DNA from: a bacterium | Lineage (GTDB): Bacteria; SAR324; XYD2-FULL-50-16 | Direction: 5' to 3' | Length of the DNA stretch: 64,000 nt | Assembly (NCBI GenBank): GCA_018829445.1 | Contig: JAHJTV010000092.1 | Span: forward strand, 1 to 64,000 | Notes under the pieces: model-generated | The model's input: only the letters and a program-made list of their open reading frames with translations | What the model was told of the DNA's origin: nothing | Database searches by the model: none | Translations under genes and position numbers: made by a program | Shown: piece after piece, positions 54,188 to 63,256 of the stretch | Layout: every line of letters begins with the position of its first letter | Position numbering within the stretch: position 1 is the first letter of the stretch

Positions 54188-55044
54188 GACCCTTTCCTCT
54201 TAAGCCTGGGATCCAGCACGTCTCTCAAACCGTCCCCAATTGAGTTCAAGGCCAACACGCACAACGAAATAGCAACACCGGAAAAAAAACTTATCCAGGG
54301 GGCCCGTCGCAAAAAAACCTTACCTGAACTGATCACATTTCCCCAACTGGGGATTTCGGGAGGCATCCCAACACCCAGAAAACTCAGGGCGGATTCAGCC
54401 AACACCACGTAGGCAAAGATCATGCTGCCTTGAATAATGATGGGAGCGATGCAATTTCGGGGGATGTGTACGAAAAGGATTCTGAAATTACTGGCTCCGA
54501 TTGCCCTTGCCGCTTCTATGTAAGTCTGCTCTTTCTGTACCAGGACAGCTCCACGAACAACGCGTGCCATCCTCGGGGTGTAGACGATAGTTAAGGCGAT
54601 GATAACATTGAACAGGCTCCGCCCCATTACAGCCATAATCATGATCATGAGAATCAAACCGGGAAAGGCCATTAGACCGTCCAAGATTCGCATGATAACT
54701 TCATCCAGATGCCTGAAATATCCGGATAGCAGCCCCAGAACAGTCCCAAATACTATAGTCAGAGAGACAACCCCCAAACCTACTACCAGGGAGATACGGG
54801 AACCAAACACGACACGGGAGAAAACATCTCTCCCCATTCTGTCGGTTCCGAACCAATGCAACTCACCAGGTGCCATAAGCCTGTCTACCGGATTAATCTC
54901 CAACGGATCATACGACGCTATTTGAGACGCAAACAGCGCCATGACAATCATCACCGCAAACACGATAACTCCGAACAGGGCGGTCGGGTTTTTAATAAAA
55001 GCACGAAAAATGCGTTTTGAACCCGATTGTTCTTTTTCACTCAT
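54184..55044 (-). CDS. Peptide ABC transporter permease, OppC/DppC type (system 2)
   Basis: 286 residues with an N-terminal membrane helix (ALFGVIVFAVMIVMALFAS), the family motif HWFGTDRMGRDVFSRVVFGSR (in pieces, about 82-103), five further helices and the ATPase-coupling segment EAARAIGASNFRILFVHIPRN near 181-201. It ends with the usual GDGLRDVLDPRLK. It forms the channel with the OppB-type permease whose gene ends two bases upstream. Confidence 0.93.
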   Translation of the reverse strand: MSEKEQSGSKRIFRAFIKNPTALFGVIVFAVMIVMALFASQIASYDPLEINPVDRLMAPGELHWFGTDRMGRDVFSRVVFGSRISLVVGLGVVSLTIVFGTVLGLLSGYFRHLDEVIMRILDGLMAFPGLILMIMIMAVMGRSLFNVIIALTIVYTPRMARVVRGAVLVQKEQTYIEAARAIGASNFRILFVHIPRNCIAPIIIQGSMIFAYVVLAESALSFLGVGMPPEIPSWGNVISSGKVFLRRAPWISFFSGVAISLCVLALNSIGDGLRDVLDPRLKRKGS

Positions 55045-55046
55045 AA

Positions 55047-55991
55047 TTAATATTCAAGTCTGGGATCGATGACTGTATAAATTACATCCACAATCAGATT
55101 AACAAGAGTCCAGGCTATCGCTATGTAAAGCACAACGCCTTCGATAACCGGGTAATCCCGGGTGAATACCGATTTAATCAGCAGCCTTCCCACTCCAGGG
55201 ATATTAAAGATTGACTCCGTGACCACAGCACCCCCCATAAGATTAGCGAATGACATCCCGATAACTGTAACGACCGGAATAATTGCGTTTCTCAGGGAAT
55301 GTTTGAAAATCACCATTATTTGACCAACTCCTTTGGCTTTGGCCGTTCGGATATATTCATTGCGCAATACATCGAGCATGCAGGCCCGTGTCATTCGTGC
55401 AATCAATGCCACCCCCCCGGCTGCCAGGGTGATAGATGGCAAAATCAGGTAGGAAAAACAGGACCAGATCCCACTGCTTAAGGGGCGATACCCTGCCGGC
55501 GGCAAAATTGGCAGCATAATTGCGAAACCCAACACCAGCATCAATCCAAACCAGAAATTGGGAACTGCCACAGCCAGCGATGTCAGCAGCATAAATCCCC
55601 GATCAAAAATCGATTCGTGTGTTGCAGCAGCCAGTACTCCGCTGACAATTCCGATTACGGCGGACAAACTCAGGGAAAACAAGGTGAGCAAAATTGTGGC
55701 CTCAAGATGGCTGGAAATAACCTGGGGTACTGATTTTCCCTGGAAAAAAAGGGAACTCCCCAGATCTCCTCTCAAAAGTTTGCCAATCCATTCGGTGAAC
55801 TGAACCCAGATGGGTTGATCCAAACCCATCTGGGCAGCCAATGCCGCAACCTCCTCATTTGTCGCTTCCGGGCCGAGCATGATGGCTGCCGGGTTGCCGG
55901 GTAGCAGATGCATGATCACAAAAATAGTGACCGCCACTACCAGCAATACCAGCGCCATTGAGAAAATACGTTTTACGAAAAACCTAAGCAA
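55047..55991 (-). CDS. Peptide ABC transporter permease, OppB/DppB type (system 2)
   Basis: 314 residues. The N-terminal helix plus HLLPGNPAAIMLG, the DLGSSLFFQGKSVPQVI loop and the coupling segment EYIRTAKAKGVGQIMVIFKHSLRNA are all family marks, and the C-terminus ends DVIYTVIDPRLEY. Six membrane helices are expected. Three bases separate it from the upstream solute-binding-protein gene, so the operon order is binding protein, B, C, D, F, as in dpp operons. Confidence 0.93.
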   Translation of the reverse strand: MLRFFVKRIFSMALVLLVVAVTIFVIMHLLPGNPAAIMLGPEATNEEVAALAAQMGLDQPIWVQFTEWIGKLLRGDLGSSLFFQGKSVPQVISSHLEATILLTLFSLSLSAVIGIVSGVLAAATHESIFDRGFMLLTSLAVAVPNFWFGLMLVLGFAIMLPILPPAGYRPLSSGIWSCFSYLILPSITLAAGGVALIARMTRACMLDVLRNEYIRTAKAKGVGQIMVIFKHSLRNAIIPVVTVIGMSFANLMGGAVVTESIFNIPGVGRLLIKSVFTRDYPVIEGVVLYIAIAWTLVNLIVDVIYTVIDPRLEY

Positions 55992-55994
55992 AAT

Positions 55995-57533
55995 TTATTT
56001 CTCCATCCAGACGTTAAAGAAATATAGATAAAGCTCATTGGTATATCCCTTTACCTTTTTATTGGCGATACGAAGATTCTTATAATCACCGACTTTGATA
56101 TAAGGAACTTCGGTATAAACGAGTTCTTGGAACTGACTCAATGTTTTGAAACGAGTGTCAAAATCCTGATTACGGCTGAAATCATCAAACAGTTTCTGGG
56201 CTTCGGGATTATCCCATCCTGCACCGTATTTCAGGTTCATTGCCGTTGTCAAAGAGGGATCGGCTTTTGTGGTGAATCCTGAACTAAATACACTCCACAA
56301 CTCCGGATTCTTTCGGCGGGAAAGCAAAGTAGCCCACTCCATACTCTGAAGATCAATATTGAGCCCGGCTTTTACCATATTGGATTTGGCAGCAGCTGAA
56401 AGATTATATTCCAAAGGTCCTGCCATCCAGGTGATTTTTTCCCCTTTATAACCGGCTTCTTTCAGGAGTTCCTTTGCCCGTTGGATGTTCTTCTGATTAT
56501 AGAGCTCAGCTCCTGCCGTTGAATGCCAGATCTGTTCTTGCAGAGCCAGACTGGGGTCAACACGCCAGAATGCCTTATCACCATAACCCGCTGCCATACT
56601 GTTATCCACATCCATGGCTGCCAACATTGCCTGGCGAACCTTTTTGTTTTTGGTGGGTCCGAATTTGGTATTCAATACAAAAACAAACCAGGCCCTTGCC
56701 GGTGATATATAAGTCGTGATCGTATCGCCATCTTTGAGACGGTCATATTCATCCGTTGGCACAAAATCTGCTAAATCATATTCACCGCCTTCAACGCCGT
56801 TTACACGAACAGCCTCTTCTGTTACCCCATAAAACATCACCTTATCAAGATAGGGGATCTTCTTACCGGTATAACCGTCACTTTTGGTATCCAATGATTG
56901 ATAGCCGTTAAAACGGGATAGGGTTATATGATTATTGGGAAGCCACTCAACAAATTGATAAGGGCCAGTACCGATGAACTCCGATGAGGGTTGAGAAGGG
57001 AATTTTTCACAAATCTCCACGGGATAAATGACCGGACCGCCCAGGAGCATTGCCAGCGAATTCATCAGGGTTCCCCACTTCTCTTTGAGTTGAATGACAA
57101 CGGTATATTCATCTTTGGCACTTACAGAACTCACATGTTGAAACAGGAGTTTTCCGTAGGAGGCCATCTTGCCCCACCGGTTTAGTGATGCGACCACATC
57201 CGCTGATGTCATCCCTTTTCCATTATGAAAAGTGATTCCTTTACGAAGCGGGATTGTATATGTCAGACCGTCTTTGCTTATCTCGGGCATTTGAGCCGCT
57301 AACATGGGTTTTACATCACCCATTTTTGTGAAAGCATACAAGCCTTCGTACACGTTTCCAGCTACAAATACTGAAAGGGTTGCCCTGGTTGCGTGTATAT
57401 CCAGTGTTGGTGGATCGGAATCAATGGCAACCTTAAGTATCCCTCCTATTTTTGGTGTTTCGGAAGCTGCCAGAGGCAAGGTAAAAATGGCGATAACCAG
57501 TGCCATCATCAAGGTTTTCATCTTTATACTCAT
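55995..57533 (-). CDS. Family 5 extracellular solute-binding protein (system 2)
   Basis: 512 residues with a signal peptide (MKTLMMALVIAIFTLPLAASE, starting at residue 5 of the frame). The mature protein opens KIGGILKVAIDSDPPTLDIH, and the family signature GITFHNGKGMTSADVVASLNRW lies near residue 100. Family 5 proteins capture peptides, nickel complexes, opines or sugars in the periplasm and deliver them to the B/C permease. There is no lipobox Cys, so it is a soluble periplasmic protein. It is only distantly similar to the system 1 binding protein, so the two systems probably bring in different ligands. About 140 bases separate it from system 1, including an inverted GGATAA/TTATCC. Confidence 0.9.
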   Translation of the reverse strand: MSIKMKTLMMALVIAIFTLPLAASETPKIGGILKVAIDSDPPTLDIHATRATLSVFVAGNVYEGLYAFTKMGDVKPMLAAQMPEISKDGLTYTIPLRKGITFHNGKGMTSADVVASLNRWGKMASYGKLLFQHVSSVSAKDEYTVVIQLKEKWGTLMNSLAMLLGGPVIYPVEICEKFPSQPSSEFIGTGPYQFVEWLPNNHITLSRFNGYQSLDTKSDGYTGKKIPYLDKVMFYGVTEEAVRVNGVEGGEYDLADFVPTDEYDRLKDGDTITTYISPARAWFVFVLNTKFGPTKNKKVRQAMLAAMDVDNSMAAGYGDKAFWRVDPSLALQEQIWHSTAGAELYNQKNIQRAKELLKEAGYKGEKITWMAGPLEYNLSAAAKSNMVKAGLNIDLQSMEWATLLSRRKNPELWSVFSSGFTTKADPSLTTAMNLKYGAGWDNPEAQKLFDDFSRNQDFDTRFKTLSQFQELVYTEVPYIKVGDYKNLRIANKKVKGYTNELYLYFFNVWMEK

Positions 57534-57675
57534 AAAATTCTCCTTTTATTTGATCATGAAATAATATTCAACACATTAAGGATAACTTATCCAAAGCGAT
57601 TCTGAAGCGTCTGTTTCCCAGGCAGGTTAGTATTTGGAGGAACTGGTCAACCAAATGCTGATCTCCCTGGCGGCT

Positions 57676-58521
57676 TCATTTTAATTTTGGATCCAGAACA
57701 TCTCGCAATCCATCGCCCAATAAGTTAAATCCCAGCACCACAATGAAAATGGCTAGTCCCGGAAAAACGGCTTGCTCCGGAGATATTTCCATAAAACCCC
57801 GGGCTTCGTTCAACATTCTTCCCCAGGATGGTGCTGGTGGCGGAGTCCCCAGTCCCAGAAAACTCAAGGCGGCTTCTCCCAGGATGGCACCCGGCAATGT
57901 CAATGTAATCTGCACAATAAGCGGACTTAGACAATTGGGTAAAACATCCGACAAAAGAATCTGCCACCCCGGCCTGCCCAACGCTCTCGCAGCAAGAACG
58001 TACTCCAGGTTTTTCTTCTGCAGTACGGAAGCGCGGGTTAAGCGGGCAAATCTTGGAATAGAGACGATTCCGATGGCAACAATCAGAGAAAGCAAACCCG
58101 GACCCAATACTCCCACCAGGGCGATTGCCAGTAGAATGCCGGGGAAGGCCATTAAAGCATCCAGAAAACGCATAATGACGGTATCTGTTTTCTGACCGAC
58201 ATAGCCGGCAGCAGATCCGACGACAACGCCAATGAATAAAGCAATGCCGGTAGCCATTAACCCGACCTTAAGGGATATTCGGGCACCGTAAGCCAACCGG
58301 GTCAAAGTATCACGTCCATACTGATCGGTGCCCAGCCAGTGATCGCCACTGGGCGTTGCCATGGCGTTTCGGATATCCATTTCGTTAGGGTCAAACGGTA
58401 ATACCATAGGAGGCAATATGGCGAACAGTAACACCATAACGACTAGAATCAACCCAATGACTGCCAGGTGACGGTGCCGAAATCTTCTAAAAAACCTGCT
58501 CCACTCGGCATTGATCTGCAT
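57676..58521 (-). CDS. Peptide ABC transporter permease, OppC/DppC type (system 1)
   Basis: 281 residues. N-terminal helix HLAVIGLILVVMVLLFAIL, then HWLGTDQYGRDTLTRLAYGARISLKVGL (in pieces), the coupling loop ARALGRPGWQILLSDVLPN and the C-terminal GDGLRDVLDPKLK. It is the last gene of system 1, after the binding protein, an order (D-F-B-SBP-C) different from system 2. Confidence 0.92.
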   Translation of the reverse strand: MQINAEWSRFFRRFRHRHLAVIGLILVVMVLLFAILPPMVLPFDPNEMDIRNAMATPSGDHWLGTDQYGRDTLTRLAYGARISLKVGLMATGIALFIGVVVGSAAGYVGQKTDTVIMRFLDALMAFPGILLAIALVGVLGPGLLSLIVAIGIVSIPRFARLTRASVLQKKNLEYVLAARALGRPGWQILLSDVLPNCLSPLIVQITLTLPGAILGEAALSFLGLGTPPPAPSWGRMLNEARGFMEISPEQAVFPGLAIFIVVLGFNLLGDGLRDVLDPKLK

Positions 58522-58573
58522 TCATTTCTCCAATTAATACAAGATTCACCGGAAAAAACCGGCGAAATCACAA

Positions 58574-60103
58574 TTACTCTTTCCAGGTGTAGGGCAGTCC
58601 GCCACCGGAAAATGCCAGATCACCCTGTTTGGTTACGGAAAAGCCCTTGACATTTTTTCGTTGGGCATGGGTCATCGGCAGGTGAAAAAGCATCAAATGG
58701 GGCACTTCTTCATCGATGATATTAAAGATTTCCTGGTAGATAGCCTTTCGTTTTGCGGGAACAACTTCAACTCTGCCTTTTGCAATCAGATCATCAACCT
58801 GTTGATTGGCGTACCCACCGGAAAAATAATTGGCAGGCCCATCCGAAGCATAAAAGCGACCGTAGCGAGCATCGGGATCTGAGTACCAACCGGCGCCTGA
58901 AACTACCATGTCATAATTATAGTCTAACATTTTCGGTTTTAAAGAGGCCCAGTCAATGACGCCCAATTTAGCCCTGATGTTGGCTTTTTTCAATTGATTT
59001 TGGACGACTTCGGCGACAGGCAGAAATCCCGGTTTCACTTCCAGACTGACATCAATTCCATTTGGGTACCCAGCTTCGGTTAACAGTTGTTTTACTTTGG
59101 CCAGATCCTGATTAACGGGAGGATTGCCCATAAACCAAAAGGATTTTTCCGGCCAGATCTGATTCTTGACAGCACCGAAACCCCAGGTATTGGCCAGCAT
59201 CAATTCTTCACGATCCAGTGCATAATTGACCGCCTGGCGGAGTTTGATATTATCGAAGGGAGGCTTGCGGGTATTAAAGATCAACATTCTCCAGGCAACT
59301 CCCGGTTCGATGGACAGGTCGAATTTTCGATCCTTCGTTTTTGACAGTTTCGGCAGCAACTTCTCCGGCACCGAATGGATGATATCGACGGCACCGGTTC
59401 GCAGGGCGGTCAGTCTAACGGCTTCATCCGGTAGCGGCTTGAATATGATTTTGTCCAGATAGGGCACACCCTTTATCCAATAAGCAGGGTTCTTTTGAAC
59501 GGTTAATTGAACATTTTTGTCCCATTCCACAAAGATAAAGGGTCCGGTTCCAACAGGATGGGTAATTTTTCCATCGGCATCAACACTTTCCTTGGGAATT
59601 ATTGCGCCATAAGCCCCAGCCAGGTAAGTCAAAAAGGGACTGAAGGAGGTTTTCAGGTTGAATCGGACCGTATAATCATCCAGCACTTCTATGGAATCGA
59701 TGATCTCAAGATTTTGTCTGCGGCGGGATGCGGTTGCCGGATCAAGAATCCGCTCAAAACTGTATTTCACATCCGCGGCCTTCATCTCCCGACCGTTATG
59801 AAAAGTCACCTTTTCTTGCAGAATAAAGAGGTACTGCTTGCCATCGTCACTGATCTGCCAGGATTTGGCCAGCCAGGGAACAATATTCATGCTTTGATCG
59901 TAATTGACCAGACCTTCACACACCTGACTCAGAATCCAACCGGTTCGATCTCCCTGGATGACATGAGGGTCAACTCCGACCGTTACCGTTCCGGAAGCGA
60001 TCCCATAAATCAGTTCTCCTCCCATTTTCGGAGTTGCCATGATGAGGGTTGCCCAAAAAATCAGAAAAAACGAAATTAAAAATCGTCGTAAATAATGTGT
60101 CAT
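58574..60103 (-). CDS. Family 5 extracellular solute-binding protein (system 1)
   Basis: 509 residues from ATG 60103, fixed by a near-perfect AAAGGAGGTG ribosome site six to seven bases upstream; a longer frame to 60151 overlaps the permease gene and is rejected. Signal peptide MTHYLRRFLISFFLIFWATLIMA (in pieces). The mature start is KMGGELIYGIASGTVTVGVDPH, and the signature KVTFHNGREMKAADVKYSFERIL lies near residue 90. The strong ribosome site suggests high expression, as expected for a binding protein. The ligand cannot be inferred beyond the peptide/nickel/opine class. Confidence 0.92.
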   Translation of the reverse strand: MTHYLRRFLISFFLIFWATLIMATPKMGGELIYGIASGTVTVGVDPHVIQGDRTGWILSQVCEGLVNYDQSMNIVPWLAKSWQISDDGKQYLFILQEKVTFHNGREMKAADVKYSFERILDPATASRRRQNLEIIDSIEVLDDYTVRFNLKTSFSPFLTYLAGAYGAIIPKESVDADGKITHPVGTGPFIFVEWDKNVQLTVQKNPAYWIKGVPYLDKIIFKPLPDEAVRLTALRTGAVDIIHSVPEKLLPKLSKTKDRKFDLSIEPGVAWRMLIFNTRKPPFDNIKLRQAVNYALDREELMLANTWGFGAVKNQIWPEKSFWFMGNPPVNQDLAKVKQLLTEAGYPNGIDVSLEVKPGFLPVAEVVQNQLKKANIRAKLGVIDWASLKPKMLDYNYDMVVSGAGWYSDPDARYGRFYASDGPANYFSGGYANQQVDDLIAKGRVEVVPAKRKAIYQEIFNIIDEEVPHLMLFHLPMTHAQRKNVKGFSVTKQGDLAFSGGGLPYTWKE

Positions 60104-60143
60104 TTTTTCACCTCCTTTTATCTCTTTACTTTGGTTTGCAGTA

Positions 60144-61103
60144 TTAAACACCTTGCTTGCTCAGTTTAATGCGCGGATCAAGCAAGGTGTAGATAATATC
60201 AACTAAAAGGTTTATCAGGACGTATACAACGGCTGCAACTAAGACGATTCCTTGAACCAGTGGGTAGTCACGTTCAAAAACCGCTTGAATAGCCAGACGG
60301 CCGATTCCCGGCCAGGCAAACACTGTTTCGGTGATGACCGCTCCTTCAAGGAGTCCTCCGATCTGTAGTCCAACCACGGTGATGGTTGGGATCAAGGAGT
60401 TCTTTAATACATGTTTCATTACTACCAATCTTCCGGTAACTCCTTTAGCTCTCGCTGTGCGAACATAATCCTGTCGCAATTCCTCAAGAACCTCTGATCT
60501 GGTAAACCGGGTCAGGCTGGCTGCCATGGCTGTTCCCAATGTAATCGCCGGCATGATCAGATGGCGGATCGCTTCCCACGGGGAGGTAAAAAATGGCATG
60601 TATCCCATGGAGGGAAGTAGCTCCAAAAACTGGGAAAATACCAGTATCAGCATTACCCCCAACCAGAAATTGGGAATGGATATTCCCCCGAGTGAAATGC
60701 CCATGGCAAAATAATCGGCTATCGTATTTCGACGCACCGCAGCGATAATTCCCGCCGGGATACTGATCACAATCGCAACCAGGGCCGCAGACAATGCCAA
60801 AAGTATTGTAGCTGGAAAGCGAGCCAGGATCATATCTATGATCGGTTGTCGAGTGATGGCTGATTTTCCGAAATCACCTTTTAAAACATTCCCTATCCAA
60901 TAGGCATATTGAATCGGAATCGGTTTATCCAGATGCATCTGGGCGCGCAAAATCTTTTCAGCAACCGGATCGGAATATCCCTCCCCCATCATAACATCCA
61001 CGGGATCACCGGGAATCAGATGAATCAGAGAAAACACGATAACCGAGACGATTAACAGTACCGGTACCAACTGGATCAGCCTTTTCAGTATATATATCAG
61101 CAT
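60144..61103 (-). CDS. Peptide ABC transporter permease, OppB/DppB type (system 1)
   Basis: 319 residues. Opening MLIYILKRLIQLVPVLLIVS and HLIPGDPVDVMMGEGYSD, then KGDFGKSAITRQPIIDMI, the coupling segment DYVRTARAKGVTGRLVVMKHVLKNS and the C-terminal DIIYTLLDPRIK. Six membrane helices are expected. It follows the OppF-type gene by 18 bases and precedes the binding protein. Confidence 0.93.
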   Translation of the reverse strand: MLIYILKRLIQLVPVLLIVSVIVFSLIHLIPGDPVDVMMGEGYSDPVAEKILRAQMHLDKPIPIQYAYWIGNVLKGDFGKSAITRQPIIDMILARFPATILLALSAALVAIVISIPAGIIAAVRRNTIADYFAMGISLGGISIPNFWLGVMLILVFSQFLELLPSMGYMPFFTSPWEAIRHLIMPAITLGTAMAASLTRFTRSEVLEELRQDYVRTARAKGVTGRLVVMKHVLKNSLIPTITVVGLQIGGLLEGAVITETVFAWPGIGRLAIQAVFERDYPLVQGIVLVAAVVYVLINLLVDIIYTLLDPRIKLSKQGV

Positions 61104-61121
61104 ATTTGATCGCTATTCGGT

Positions 61122-62102
61122 CTAATTATAATTAAAACACGCCACATAATGTTCCGACTCCACTTTGGTTAATGCTGGCATGCGGTGTTGGTTGAGATCG
61201 CATTGGGCCGATTTGGATCGACAACGTGGCATAAAGGGACAGCTCTCCTGAAAATCAATGGAAGAAGGGATATCACCTTCAAGAACTACCCGTTTTCGTT
61301 TTTGTCCCGGGTCCGGTACAGGAATCGAAGCCAACAGCGATTGGGTATAGGGATGTTTTGGTTCTGAGAATAGTTGGCTGACAGACGCCAGTTCAACAAC
61401 CCTGCCCAGGTAAACAACCGCAATCCGGTCCGATATGTGTCGTACAACACTAAGATCATGTGAGATGAAGATATAAGTCAGATTAAACTGTCGCTGCAGA
61501 GTAATCATTAGATTCAATATCTGGGCTTGAATGGAAACATCCAGCGCCGAGACTGCTTCATCGGCAATGACCAGCGCCGGGTTGAGAGCTATTGCTCTGG
61601 CAATGGCAATTCGTTGACGTTGTCCCCCGCTGAATTCGTGGGGATAGCGTACGGCGTGTTCGGGCCTCATCCCAACGACATTCAGCAGTTCCGAGACTTT
61701 TTCCTGTCGCTGTGCAGTCGTCAATAAGCCATGAATTTTAAAGGCTTCACCGATTAACCGGCCAACCGTCTTCCGTGGATTCAACGACATAAACGGATCC
61801 TGAAAGATCGGTTGCATGTCCCTTCTTACCTTTCTTAACGCCTTTCCTTTTAGCGATAAAAAATCCTGTTTGTTAAAGAAAATTTCACCGCTGGTAGGTT
61901 CATCCAATCGTAAAATACAGCGGCCAAGTGTGCTCTTGCCGCAGCCTGATTCTCCAACCAGCCCCAGGGTTTCGCCTCTTTTGACAGATAAAGTCACCCC
62001 ATTAACAGCCCGAACTGTCTCTTTGGCTCGGCCCAGAATGGTGGAACCAACGGGGTAATGCTTGGTCAGATTCTTAATCGAAAGCAGAATATCTTCATGC
62101 AT
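61122..62102 (-). CDS. Peptide ABC transporter ATP-binding protein, OppF/DppF type (system 1)
   Basis: 326 residues; its start overlaps the upstream OppD-type stop by eight bases. Walker [23 protein letters not shown], signature [17 protein letters not shown], Walker [13 protein letters not shown], switch FISHDLSVV. The C-terminal Cys cluster is [14 protein letters not shown]. It works with the preceding ATPase to power system 1. Confidence 0.93.
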   Translation of the reverse strand: MHEDILLSIKNLTKHYPVGSTILGRAKETVRAVNGVTLSVKRGETLGLVGESGCGKSTLGRCILRLDEPTSGEIFFNKQDFLSLKGKALRKVRRDMQPIFQDPFMSLNPRKTVGRLIGEAFKIHGLLTTAQRQEKVSELLNVVGMRPEHAVRYPHEFSGGQRQRIAIARAIALNPALVIADEAVSALDVSIQAQILNLMITLQRQFNLTYIFISHDLSVVRHISDRIAVVYLGRVVELASVSQLFSEPKHPYTQSLLASIPVPDPGQKRKRVVLEGDIPSSIDFQESCPFMPRCRSKSAQCDLNQHRMPALTKVESEHYVACFNYN

Positions 62103-63087
62103 GCAGCCAGCACCTCACATAACGGGTTTCACTTTTATGAACCAGGGGCGGGGATTCCGATTTGCACCTCTCCAACGCTTTTGGACAGCGATCAAAAAAG
62201 GAGCAGCCGGAAGGTAGATCGAGCAATGAGGGAACTGTGCCCTGAATTGTCTCCAGCATCCGATCTTCAGGCAACGGTTTACTTAATTTGGGAATCGACG
62301 CCAATAATCCCTGTGAATAGGGATGTTGCGGGGTTTTAAAAAAAGTTGCAACATCCGCATATTCCACAACCTGTCCCGTATACATCACAGCCACTTGATC
62401 CGCCGTTTCCGCTACCACACCTAAATCATGAGTGATTAATAATATCGAGGTGCCAAACTGGTCTTTAAGGTCATTCATCAGATCCAGGATCTGGGCTTGA
62501 ATGGTGACGTCCAGGGCAGTGGTCGGTTCGTCGGCTATCAGAAGGTCGGGACTGCAAATCAGAGCCATGGCTATCATGACCCTTTGCCGCATTCCGCCGC
62601 TCATCTGATGGGGATAGTCGAATATCCGCTTTTCAGGGTTGGGAATCCCAACCTTATCCAGCATTTCAATCGCCAGTCGGTTGGCTTCTTTCTCGGAAAG
62701 CGAACGATGAGTTCGTATCGCTTCCCTGATTTGATTGCCGATTCTGAAAACCGGATTCAGTGACGTCATCGGCTCCTGAAATATCATGGAGATACGGTCA
62801 CCCCGTATCCGAGCCATTTCCGATTCCTTCAGTTTCAGCAGATCCTGGTCGCAGAAGAGAATGCGGCCCTGGGTGATTCTCCCTTGTTCCTGGGGAATCA
62901 ACCCCATCGTCGACAAGGCCGTGACGCTTTTTCCACTGCCTGATTCACCCACCAGGCATAGTGTCTCCTCCTTCCCTATGGATAGATCCACTCCGTTAAT
63001 GGCATGAACAACTCCTTCTTCCGTAATAAATTGTGTGTGAAGGTTCTCAATAGAAAGAATGTTGTTCCGATTTGCTCCCATTTTCAT
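62095..63087 (-). CDS. Peptide ABC transporter ATP-binding protein, OppD/DppD type (system 1)
   Basis: 330 residues. Walker [26 protein letters not shown], signature [17 protein letters not shown], Walker [13 protein letters not shown], switch LITHDLG, and C-terminal [14 protein letters not shown]. First gene of the 20-kb minus-strand cluster. Two in-frame ATGs (63087 and 63081) are possible starts; GGGAAC lies upstream. A near-consensus sigma-54 promoter 40 bases upstream (63127-63142) should give a transcript beginning near 63116. The sigma-54 activator gene lies just beyond, on the same strand. Confidence 0.93.
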   Translation of the reverse strand: MKMGANRNNILSIENLHTQFITEEGVVHAINGVDLSIGKEETLCLVGESGSGKSVTALSTMGLIPQEQGRITQGRILFCDQDLLKLKESEMARIRGDRISMIFQEPMTSLNPVFRIGNQIREAIRTHRSLSEKEANRLAIEMLDKVGIPNPEKRIFDYPHQMSGGMRQRVMIAMALICSPDLLIADEPTTALDVTIQAQILDLMNDLKDQFGTSILLITHDLGVVAETADQVAVMYTGQVVEYADVATFFKTPQHPYSQGLLASIPKLSKPLPEDRMLETIQGTVPSLLDLPSGCSFFDRCPKALERCKSESPPLVHKSETRYVRCWLHA

Positions 63088-63126
63088 AATCTGTAAGTTC
63101 CCGGGTTAAATAATTACCAGGGCTTC

Positions 63127-63142
63127 TGCAAATTAAGTACCA
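63127..63142 (-). promoter_or_regulatory. Sigma-54 (-24/-12) promoter upstream of the transporter/enzyme cluster
   Basis: The minus strand reads TGGTACTTAATTTGCA. GG and GC are separated by exactly ten bases, and the site differs from the consensus TGGCAC-N5-TTGCA at one base. Transcription would begin about 12 bases after the GC, near 63116, leaving a leader of about 29 bases before the OppD-type ATG. The adjacent sigma-54 activator gene makes this site credible. Confidence 0.8.
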
Positions 63143-63256
63143 GTGTGGTCTGAGTTGAATAAATAGCGGGGAAGTGTTATTTGTCAGTCAGTGAGGAATT
63201 GCCTTGTTTTCTGAAGTAAACGGTGCGAACGGAAAATGCGAATAAAAAGTTCGTAT

